Below, one piece after another: positions 11,407-20,067 of a stretch of 64,000 nt of DNA. The stretch is from the NCBI GenBank assembly GCA_039545275.1, contig BCHS01000008.1, positions 620,001 to 684,000 on the forward strand, written 5' to 3'. The notes beneath the pieces are model-generated. The model was given only the letters and a program-made list of their open reading frames with translations. It did not search any database and was not told where the DNA came from. The position numbers and the translations under genes were made by a program. Within the stretch, counting starts at the first letter, position 1; every line of letters starts with the position of its first letter. The DNA is from Pseudomicrostroma phylloplanum (lineage: Eukaryota > Basidiomycota > Exobasidiomycetes > Microstromatales).

Positions 11407-11493
<87 letters not shown>

Positions 11494-14400
11494 ACGTCGG
11501 AGCCTCTCGCGCGCCAGACCTATATCACGGCCCAGCGCCAGATTCGACTGGCCAACATCAAGGTCAAGGCAGATAGAGCACACAGTGTCATGGCCACCAG
11601 CAGCGAGCAGTTTCGTCGATTCCACGACGTTCCCGCACCCGTGTCGTTCTCTGCATCGTCCGCCGGCTGGGATACCGAGGCCTTAGCTCGTCTGCTCCAC
11701 AATACCCGAGCTCAGTACGCGCTACCACCTCTGCCAGACGCCGCCACGATCATCTCGCTGTGCCTCGAGGTGTTCGGAACACTCGCTGCCGGCCTGCCTC
11801 TGGACACCCTCGTCCAAGCAGGTACTCTAGTTGCCAGTCAGAGCACAGAGGTCGACGGCAGTAGGAGGCGCTCCGCCCTCACGCAGCAACGGCATCAGGT
11901 ATCCTTCTACGTACGACAGCTTGATACCACCGAGATGGATCTGTCGGCAATGCTCCAGGATTTTGCTGAGCGCTATCCTGCTCAGAGGGAATTTGTGGAG
12001 GAGCTGCTGGGTCGTCCAGCTGAATTGCCTAGACATGTCCGATACGTTGGAATGTGTATAGACGGACAGCCTTTCCATCGTCTAGAACATGACATTCAGA
12101 CCACAGAGAGGCAGAGGTCCCCACAAGGAGCAGCCCAGACACAAGCGCCACCCCAAGCAGCATCGGCATCGGCATCGGCATCGGCATCAACGCCAGCGAC
12201 GGCAGCAACAGTAGTAGCAACAGCAGCACAGGCGGCGTTGAGTCCACACCGCCCGGCCAAAGGCAATTCCTCCCGCCTGCTCAATTTCATGGCAATGCAT
12301 GGCGAGCAAGCTATGTGGCGCACCTATGACATTCTGCCGCTCAGATTCGAGGTGGACGGCTTCGCCAGCATGCCCTTGGATGACCTGCTTGACAGCTGTT
12401 CCGGAGCTGAGCGAGCGTCGAGTCCTCTGCCGGTACGGGTCACCAAGAGCATGGTGGCCAAAAGGGAGAATGCTAGGATTGCGCCCATTGAGGCGGCACT
12501 CCTGCATTGCTGCTCGGTCGGAGGGATCTGCCTCAACTCTGCCGCTTATGGAGGACTCGACACCCTCGAGCCAATAGCCATTCCTCCACAGGCAGAGGAG
12601 CTGAAGGAGAAGGTCGCCAGCTTCTGTGGTCCTTTCCGGCCTCTGGAAGCCCAGCTGGACCCCCACCTCTTTGCCCGAATACTGCACCTGGTCAGGACGG
12701 CTGCGACAGAGCTCCGTGCAGACAAGGTGTCCCCTCAGCTATTGCAGTCCATTGCCCTCTACGCAGCAGTGCCCAGCCGAGGACTGCATGTCTTGAAGGA
12801 CGTGACGGCAGAGGATCTGGCAGGACAAGCGACGCGCTTCGGACCTCTTGCCGGCCCCGGTCTCTCAGCGGTGAAGCACGCAACGGCTTGGGCTCGAGAC
12901 GTTCCTGTTGGTCAAGGCAGAGAAAGTATGGATCAGCTCAAGTGCATAGGCGCCAGCGCAGACGTGTGGCCTCTGACGACTGGCTGCGTCAAGAAAGAGC
13001 TCTCTGTGCTCCTGCAGCTCCTCCAGAACATTCTGTTGGAGAAGATCGATGAAATCAACTACCTCGTGATACATGCCGGCCCTGTCCTCGAGATACTGGG
13101 GTCCAGGGAAGGCCTGAGCTCAGGCGTAGAGAACATCAAGATTGGGTCCGAGAATGAGTACCTTTCGACACGCAATATGATGCAGCAGACTGCAACCCTG
13201 CACGTCATCAAGGTCGGAGGAGTCGGCGGGGCGAAGTTGCCCGCAATTGCGACCTTTCATGCCGGCACAATAAAGTACAATGGCGACGCGGTGCTGCGGG
13301 CAGATTTGCACCTCCTGTGCGGCTACACCGCTCTTAAGACCTTGCTGCTCGCTCATTTTGCAGATCTAGCTGCTATCACTCCAGAGGAGGCCATCAGGCT
13401 GACCCAGACAAAATCGGTCGAGCTGGGCCTCGAGGGCGCCATCGTCAAGCTGCGTCAGCGATGCCTTCATCGCGTCTTCGCAGTCCAATCGCTTCAACAG
13501 CTGCCGTCTGCGATTGCGCACGCCCATTCCTCAGACGACGAGTTCTGGGAGCAAGAGGAAAAGTGGCGCAAGCAAGGCCAAGCGTTGGAGCAGGGGAGGC
13601 AGGACCTCGTGGCATCTGCTCACGAGGACAGGGAGGCGCAAATTGCCGATCTGATGCAGGTGACCAATGGTACGCTCAAGGATTTACCTCTTCCGCAGGG
13701 CCTGGAGCGTGAGGACGATTCACCCGCCGCAATTGAGGCCTGGTGCAATTGGTTCCGATCTCTCTCTCCCGGCCAGCATGCCCGCCAAGCGGCTGCAGGT
13801 TCTCGCGCCTCGAAAGGCGCCAACTACGTAGCGGCACGAGCTGAGCGTACAATCTCTCCTCGAGAAGCTGCTCGCGTAGTCGCAAAGGGCCGCTTCCGTC
13901 AGCGTCTCACGCCCTTTGGTGCTCGCATCGCCCTTGCTCGCCAGAAGCAAACTCCTGGCTGCCGACGAGGGGTCACCTGGTTCATGTGCAGCAACTGTCA
14001 AACGACTGCACTAATCAAGGTCCGGACAGCAGCCTTTCTTCACATCTGCCGAAGGGACAAGGAGATCAACACCCCCGACGACCCTTGGTTTGACAAGCGT
14101 GACGTCGAATCTCCTTGGCAGATAGACTGGCTGGTGAGGGGCGGATGGGTGGGGGACGATGGCTGGCCTGTGGAGGAGGATGAAGAGGTGGAAGGCTGTG
14201 AGGACAGCCGTCGCCTGTACACCTGGACGCCATCTTCGCCAGGGGTACCCCAGATGCTGCGGGCAGAAGGACTCGGGCTGTGGGACGCCAGGGAGCTTGT
14301 CCATGATGCTAGGCTCATTAATGGCCGGTGCAAGTGGTACACCCTCCTGACTCCAGACGGTGAGCTCCATCCCGAAGGCGTCCCCTTGAGTGCGCTGATG

Positions 14401-14625
14401 CGCCACTCGCACGCCAGGTCCGGGCAGCCTTGGTTTCCCTACATCGTCATGCCACAGCGTCGGTGGAGCGAGAGGAGCGGGAGGCCAGGAAGGAGGGGAG
14501 GCCCTACACGAGGCCCGCTCCCTTCGTGCAGGACGACGCGGGGTTGGAAGTCGTGGAGGAGGAGGAGGAGACGTAGGATACCAGAGAACGCAGCAGAGCA
14601 CAAGTACCAAGCACGGCAGGTGTAA
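11260..14625 (+). CDS. unrecognised 1121-residue protein with a 28-proline run encoded by poly-C
   Basis: A single open frame; ATG at 11260 (MNTKSSQANQ), with ATG 11299 (MNNPVDNVAH) a possible alternative. I do not recognise the family. Visible parts: an Ala/Ser/Pro-rich N-terminus; 28 consecutive prolines (residues 50-77) encoded by a pure C run; a domain shared with the truncated upstream copy (about residues 78-250); a low-complexity Ala/Ser/Gln linker near residues 290-320; a long, apparently globular middle (about 340-780); a putative zinc-binding pattern C-x2-C-x14-H-x-C at residues 910-930; a Trp-rich segment (PWFDKRD...PWQIDWLVRGGW); and a basic tail. No signal peptide or membrane segment is evident. 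The last ~55 residues may be wrong: another frame gives an acidic tail ending at TAG 14574. The frame after the C run depends on its exact length, which is uncertain in any assembly. Confidence 0.6.
11407..11491 (+). repeat. uninterrupted homopolymer of 85 C inside a coding frame
   Basis: Counted directly: every base from 11407 to 11491 is C, preceded by short repeats (CTGCACCTCC-like) and ending at CTCACG. It encodes Pro50-Pro77 plus the first base of Leu78. The length is 1 modulo 3, so gain or loss of one base would shift the 3.1 kb downstream frame. In one shifted frame the stop is reached at 11686. The tandem copy has only four C here. Confidence 0.95.
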
Positions 14626-14949
14626 CAAGCACGACGAAGGGATGGAGCATTCCATTACGAAGCAAAACGTACCAGCACCAAGCATACCATGACATGGAGT
14701 CCCATCACGGAGAACACCAGGCACAAGAAGCACGCGGGGAAGATCATTATGCGGGAAGATAGCCCGCTACAGCTACATCAGCTAGCTGCGATGCCCCGTG
14801 TCCCGGAAATAGATTTGGCTCTCTTCTCCACATCGTCACGTCTAGATCCCTTCTCATGGTCACCGTAATGTCTCAATGAAAGTGTCACCAGATCTTCAGT
14901 CCGTTGGTTTGACACTGCTCGCTCGCTAGATGCCCAGCACGTCTGTCAT
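14626..14949. other. short spacer between orphan gene and MUS81-like relic
   Basis: Holds the 3' flank of the orphan gene. No coding signal, RNA gene or repeat was seen. Confidence 0.4.
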
Positions 14950-16100
14950 CCGTTCTCTACCCCAAAGCCACCCCGCGTCGCCTTATCCAATGCAGCGAAG
15001 TTTGGCTCTATACCCTCGGTGGCCATCGCCACGCTCACCCGTGTGATGTTGATCCGAACCGTGGCACTGCAACGCATCCTTCTTATGCCGAGGTTCCGGT
15101 GCTCAATGTACCCGTACTCTCGAACGGGTCCTCGAGCAGGGGCTAATGTCCGCGAAGACGATGAAGAGTACAATGCGAAGGCTCCGGAATGGAGGGGCAC
15201 TGGCGACGTTCGGTTCAGCGAAGGTGCGCCTCCTGCACAAACAAAGCTGCTTCGCAGATGGCTCAGGCAGCTCAGGAGGAACATAGGTCTCTCAATGAGA
15301 ATGTCTTTCATGGACAAGAAAGCCTCAATCGAGCTACCATATCTTCGCTCTACATCTCGCTCTCACAAATAATCGTATGCTCAAGTGACCTCTTCCTTTG
15401 GAACTGTCGCAGACTCTAAAATCTCTCGATAACGCAGGAGTCACTTGCCTTGAGACAGACCAATGCGGTACCGAATCACCGCACCGTACGCCACACATGC
15501 TAGTAGCAACGCAATCGAGAGATGCACACCAGACAAGTGAAGAGTGGTACAGGCCGAATGGCGCACAGCTTACGGCACCTCTCTTGGTCTGCATGTCTCT
15601 CCTTCTGCAGAACGCGCTGTCACCATACAGCCTTCTTGTGCTCATTCGGTAATGCGTGCTGGAAAATTGTATTGATTGGAAGGTGAGCCATACTGTCACG
15701 ATTTACCACGCAAAAGAGATTTACAAAGAAGAGGAAGAGTATGGTGTAGGGGCTGACCAGCCAAGCGCAATGTCGCGGTTTGAGCTTACGTCTCAGGTTC
15801 AGCATTGGAAGACTTGATGGCTGTGTAGTTCTGGCCATTTATCGCTGAAAGCATGGGCCCAGTCATCTTCTTTCCCACGCCCTTGAGGCCTCGCGCCGTT
15901 TTGAGACCCTGAGACCAGATGGCGGCCGGGTATGCTTTGATTGCGGAGAGGCAGTCGCTACAAGCGCGCTTGGCGCCACGGTGGCAGCGAGTCCACACCT
16001 TTGCTCTCAAGAGACGCCAGAAACGCCAGCAACAGCACGTCCAGAGGGTCCAAAGACTTCGATTGACTCAGATGATCAATTGACTGAAGAGTTCATTGGG
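14950..16100 (-). pseudogene. decayed fragment resembling the N-terminal half of MUS81
   Basis: On the minus strand two separated pieces read in the order expected for the structure-specific endonuclease subunit Mus81. The first (about 16095-15787) has LDVLLLAFLASLESKGVDSL in one frame, a stop, then in a shifted frame CLSAIKAYPAAIWS and ARGLKGVGKKMTGPMLSAI. This matches the Mus81 N-terminal helix-hairpin-helix pattern (hydrophobic WL..L, AL.SL..YP, LKGIG..I...L), and it ends at a GTAAGC donor-like site. The second (about 15330-14946) has AFLSMKDILIE, SSSRTLAPARG, YGYIEHRN and TRVSVAMATEGIEPNFAALD, reminiscent of the winged-helix region that follows. No ERCC4 nuclease domain lies downstream; the orphan gene starts there instead. 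Frameshifts and stops argue for a relic. The identification is from motif memory, not a database search. Confidence 0.5.
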
Positions 16101-16677
16101 CCGACTGTCTTCACCGGCATCCCCCGTCTGCGAAGTCATGCGTGCATGTGCCGAGCGCTCTTCCATTGCGCCCTGTCCGCTCTGATAGTATCTCCGTTGC
16201 CCTCGCTGGCGCTCCCTCTTGTCTCAGTATCGGTCTGTACTTGACCTTAGCACAAGGATTCCACAGATATTGAGGAAGGTATGCTATAGCAAGGTGATCA
16301 ACTTGACTGCTGAATGTGCTGCGCGACGTTCCATTCCGCCCGCTCCACTTTGTCCCAGTTGCACCTTCTAGCGTCCTGCAACCTTGGATCTTCTCCCCCT
16401 AGCTCCTTTGCTTGTGCTCCTCCTTTGCTTGCGCTGATCATCACTTCACACCCCTGTATAGCACAGTATAGGCTGGCCTCGTCTGACCACGGGTTTGTCC
16501 TCGTCAACTTTGGACTGCATCACGGCTAGGAACGCGACTGTCACAAAGTGGCGCGTCGTGGAAGAGACTCCTTCTCACCTCCGCTCCGCTCGCATCCGCC
16601 AGACGACAGCATCGCGCTTCTCAAAGCAATTGAGTATATATCAGTCTCTCCGCGACTTGCTTCCATCAATAGCTCCA
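16101..16677. other. intergenic region upstream of tRNA-Lys
   Basis: No gene seen. At its right end are the likely Pol III upstream elements of the tRNA: TATATA at 16635-16640 and CCATCAAT at 16663-16670, both conserved in position before the second tRNA-Lys gene. Confidence 0.45.
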
Positions 16678-16781
16678 TCCCGGCTAGCTCAGTTGGTAGA
16701 GCGCTTGACTCTTACTTTGTAGAGATGTCCACAAATCTTAGGAATATCAAGATGTCGAGGGTTCGAGCCCCTCGTTGGGAG
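16678..16781 (+). tRNA. tRNA-Lys(CTT) with a 31-nt intron
   Basis: The 5' exon is 16678-16714 and the 3' exon 16746-16781, giving a 73-nt mature tRNA. The acceptor stem TCCCGGC pairs with GTTGGGA (two G-T pairs); the D arm is GCTC/GAGC; the anticodon stem CTTGA pairs with TCAAG; anticodon CTT is at 16711-16713; the T loop is TTCGAGC. The intron (16715-16745) is at the canonical position after base 37. A Pol III terminator of five T follows at 16787-16791. The mature sequence is identical to the copy at 54028, but this intron has about 15 extra bases. Confidence 0.95.
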
Positions 16782-17343
16782 CATTCTTTTTGCTCCGTTC
16801 CATCCCAGGACAGATGGTGGGCGAAGAACTTTTGTTTTAGCCCAGGGCAAGGCTCATGAAGTCGTTTGCAGATCAGCACGGGAGAGCAGGGCAAAATGCC
16901 GACCTGTGGGGTAGTCACAGGGAGGAGCAGTCGAGCGCAGTATACTCTGTCGAAGGTAGTGGCGAGACGAACACGCAGGGTCACGGCGTCACTTGTCACA
17001 CGGAGCACTGAGTACAGAAGGCAGGACGAGCTGGCTTTGACCAAATAATACCTCTGCTTCTCTGATTGGGAGAGAGCGGCGACCCTCGCCAATACTGGCG
17101 CAGTCCAACCGCATATTCCGCGCAAGTGCATTGGCGTCGGACCAGACAAATCAGCTCATCTCATTGTTTTGCTATTGAGTCAGTGAGTGGGCGTATGCGC
17201 GGTGACAAGGAGAGGCAATGGAGAAGACGAAGGAATGGATGTGGCAGGCGGCTGACTCCCCGACCCAACCTCCTCGGATGTCGCATCACAGGTTACTCTC
17301 TCGATCCGTCTTTCCTTCCGCTCCGCAAGTACTACACCTCTTC
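16782..17343. other. intergenic region between tRNA-Lys and SCD6 3' end
   Basis: About 560 bp. Apart from the T5 terminator at 16787-16791 and the presumed SCD6 3' untranslated region at the right end, I see nothing. The open frames here have no recognisable content. Confidence 0.4.
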
Positions 17344-19210
17344 TCATGCGTCGATCCTGGCCCCTCCTCCTCGAGGTCCGCCACGGCCCCGACCTCTGCC
17401 GCGGCCCCTNCCCCCACGTCCNCCCCTTCCCCCGCCTCGAGAAGATCCTACTTCTCCAAAGGTGTCGAGGTTCTTTCGGTCCTCTTCAAAGCGCGCCTGG
17501 CGTCCGCCTCCACGTCCACCCCCCCTGCCGCCCCTCGCAGCGCCATCACCACCACCGAACCCACCACCTCCACCACTTCGTCCCTCGGACTCGAAGCCAG
17601 TGGTGATGCCACCCCTCTCCTGTCGGGGCGAGGTGACTCGGTCGTGCCTCTCGCGGACCTCGCTGGAGATGTTGTCAAAGAAGCTCGACTTGTCGTAGAA
17701 GCTCTTGCCTTCTTCCCTTGGTGGTGGAATCGCCTCAAGGACATCATCGTTTCCGCCCTTTTCTGCCTCGACCTTTTCCTTGGCAAACTTAGCATTGGCT
17801 GACTCAAAGTCAAAGTCGGAGGATGGGACATCGATGTGGCCAGCTCCACTGCGGGACGTGCTATTGTCAAAGACGGATGCTGGAGGTCCTCGAGGAGCGC
17901 GGTTGGCAGAGCCGGGGACGCCGCCACTGTTGCCTCGCGGTGCGGCGGGCCTGGCAGGCAGATTTGCATTGACCACGGGCGAGCGAGCTGCCGAAGACTT
18001 GGCAGGCTGGGAAGACGTAGCAGTCGATGGCGCTGCTGCTGCACTGTCGCCCTTGGCCTTCTGATCGCCCACGTTCAGCTTGGCCAAGTCGGCAACCACT
18101 TGGTCTGCAGCAGCCTTGTCGGCAGCCTTGCGGTTGTCAGAGTCTGCTTGTGTGGGCTTGGAGGCATCCTTGGGTGTACTACCGAGCGCGCCATTTGTCT
18201 TTTGTGTGGACGCAGCAGCCTTTGTCTTGGTTGCAGCTGGCTTGCTGGGTGACGAGGCTCCAGGTGCAGGTGCCGGCGCAGGGGCAGCAGACGGCTGAGC
18301 GGGCGTGTTCTGCTGAGATGCCGGCTGAGGCTGAGGCTGAGGCGGCCGTTGCATCTGAGGTCCTCCAGGTCCGCCAAAGTGGGGAGGAGGAGGACCCATG
18401 AAGGGACCGGGACCATAGCCACCGTAAGCTGCCGGATGAGGAGGCGGTGGGCCCCATTGACCGGGGGGAGGGCCGTAGGGTCCTCCAGCTGGGGGGGCTC
18501 CGCCACCGAAGCGAGTGTTGGGCGGACTCGTCTGTGAGGGATGATAGAGCAGCGCCTCGATTGTCAGCATCGAAGCGCGAGACGATTTGACGCAACAGGT
18601 CAGACACACTGCTGACCCCTCCACACCCTAAACGATCAGAAGGAAGGCAACGGAAGCATCCACATGGGGTTTTGCGCTCTCGGTGTACATGAAGCCCGAA
18701 GGCTCCTTTTTACATCCGTAAAATGCTTCATCATATCGAGTGGGTCCCCCAAATCACAAGGCTACTGTCCGAGTACTCACTCCGAGGATGGCAGGGTCTA
18801 CAAAATCTTGCTGAGGTTGCTGCTTGGGTGGGTGAGGGTCGTCGATGCGGAGGTCCTTGACGTCCGCTGCTCGGAAGGTGACAAATTCATACGTGTTGTT
18901 GCTGGGTGGGATTTCGTCCTGAGGCTTTCCTTGTGATGCTAGTCTTCCTTCAGTTCCATACGATCGGACTGGACAGCAAAAGAGGAGGCAGAGACGGCAC
19001 GGTCAATGAGATTGGTACGCAGCAGTCTCTACAGCTCTGCTCATCACGGTCTCGCTACTCACCTTGCTCGAGGGCAATTGTGGCCTTGACGGGGTCGATC
19101 TGAGCCAGCAGACCTTGATAGCGGATGTCCGACTTGGATACGAGACTGATCAGAGCTCCGATGAAGTCGGCTGGACCACCTCCGCCGCCTCCTGAAGCAT
19201 TCGCGGCCAT
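17344..19210 (-). CDS. SCD6: Scd6/LSM14 (RAP55)-type mRNP and decapping-activator protein
   Basis: P-body protein that represses translation and promotes decapping. Three exons on the minus strand, 19210-19063, 18968-18781 and 18531-17344, join in frame to 507 residues. The LSm14 domain (residues 1 to ~90) is built across exons 1 and 2: FIGALISLVSKSDIRYQGLLAQID, then VRSYGTEGR, then NTYEFVTFRAADVKDLRI. A Pro/Gly/Gln-rich linker follows. The FDF motif (SSDFDFESANAKFAKE) is near residue 348, the FFD box (YDKSSFFDNISSEVRER) near 390, the TFG box (RKNLDTFGEVG) near 463, and the protein ends in RGG repeats. All family hallmarks are present. Two undetermined bases (17410 and 17422) lie in the RGG-coding stretch, so two residues there are unknown. 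Intron 2 is long for this window (249 nt). Confidence 0.95.
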
Positions 19211-19551
19211 GACGAGCAAGGACGAAGATGAGGATGTTCGGTAGCTTCAATCAGCGCACGACGTCGAGGGGGAGAGAGAGTGTGTGTACTGAGAAGGAGA
19301 TGAGGCAAGGCGTGGTGGTACACTGGTGGTGGTGGATTGCGACGGAAGGAGGCGCAGCCCGCGAAGAAGCTCGCTCCCTGAGGCGGCCAGTGCCAGTGCG
19401 CCAGTAGAGCGGGCGCGTGCGCGTGGCTTGAGCGGAAGCCTGCCCGCGCCTCCGCGCCTCCTCCACGCAGTTTTCGCAGCACGCCTCGCAAGACTGGAGC
19501 AAAAGTAAAGACCTCTCACGACGAGAAGTAAGAAGCAAAAGAGAAGGTGCT
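19211..19551. promoter_or_regulatory. SCD6 upstream region
   Basis: About 340 bp between the SCD6 ATG and the 3' end of tRNA-Val, both on the minus strand. Read on the SCD6 strand it is CT-rich with a short CA/CT simple repeat (near 19270-19290), typical of a fungal 5' leader. An A4 run at 19537-19540 (T4 on the transcribed strand) is the probable terminator of the tRNA. Confidence 0.5.
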
Positions 19552-19637
19552 TGACGTCACGCGGGCTCGAACCGCAGACCTTCAGCGAACAGTATGAGCT
19601 GTTAAGCTGACGCTCTGACCAACTGAGCTATGATGCC
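19552..19637 (-). tRNA. tRNA-Val(AAC) with a 12-nt intron
   Basis: Read on the minus strand: acceptor GGCATCA, D arm GCTC/GAGC, anticodon stem TCAGC/GCTGA with loop TTAACA + C, anticodon AAC, T arm TGCGG/CCGCG with loop TTCGAGC, and 3' acceptor strand TGACGTC with discriminator A. The intron is 12 nt after base 37. The acceptor stem is imperfect: a G-T pair at 2:71 and an A-C mismatch at 4:69, so the gene may be slightly degenerate. T4 follows downstream. A TATA-like AATATACA lies about 52 bp upstream. Confidence 0.85.
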
Positions 19638-20067
19638 GTCGAACTGTTGTTCGTTGCTTGATGAAAAGTTCTCTCGCCTAGCCATGTATATTGTTTCTGG
19701 CCCGGAGGTGTGGTCTATGGCTGCCTGCCTGCAGTGCAAGAAGGGAGGAAGGAAGCGTCTACGGTCCCCCTCCCCGTGAGAAGAGGCGCGGCGGCGCACA
19801 GCCAATGGGGGACAGGCATGTTGGGAGAGGGAAAGGTTATGGCTCATTCGAGTGACAGCATCGTCGGACGGAACGACGTTGGATCCTGTTGACATAGCGG
19901 CTACAGCGTGGGAGACTCGGCCTCACGAACGTATCAGAATCAGCGTCTCGAGGCGCACGCAGGCACTCGCTTTCGCAGCAGCCGACTAGTAGAGCATCAC
20001 TGCCATTTGACATGTACACGTATGCATTCGTACGTCGTGAAGCCGTCTAGCGAGAGACAATATCGAC
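19638..20067. other. intergenic region between tRNA-Val and TVP38
   Basis: About 430 bp. It holds the upstream elements of tRNA-Val (minus strand, at the left end) and the 3' flank of TVP38. No other gene, repeat or RNA was seen. Confidence 0.4.

Noticed and set aside
11407..11491. Vector or linker contamination as the origin of the C run
   Set aside because: The flanks align on both sides with the tandem copy and the frame is kept, so the run is within native sequence, although its exact length may be an assembly estimate.
12187..12687. 166-codon minus-strand frame inside the orphan gene
   Set aside because: Antisense shadow with no ATG-supported or domain content.
14011..14733. 240-codon minus-strand frame overlapping the 3' end of the orphan gene
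   Set aside because: No recognisable content; considered as a continuation of the MUS81-like relic, but no nuclease motif is present.
15046..15372. Plus-strand frame from ATG 15046
   Set aside because: It lies opposite the MUS81-like relic and has no recognisable features of its own.
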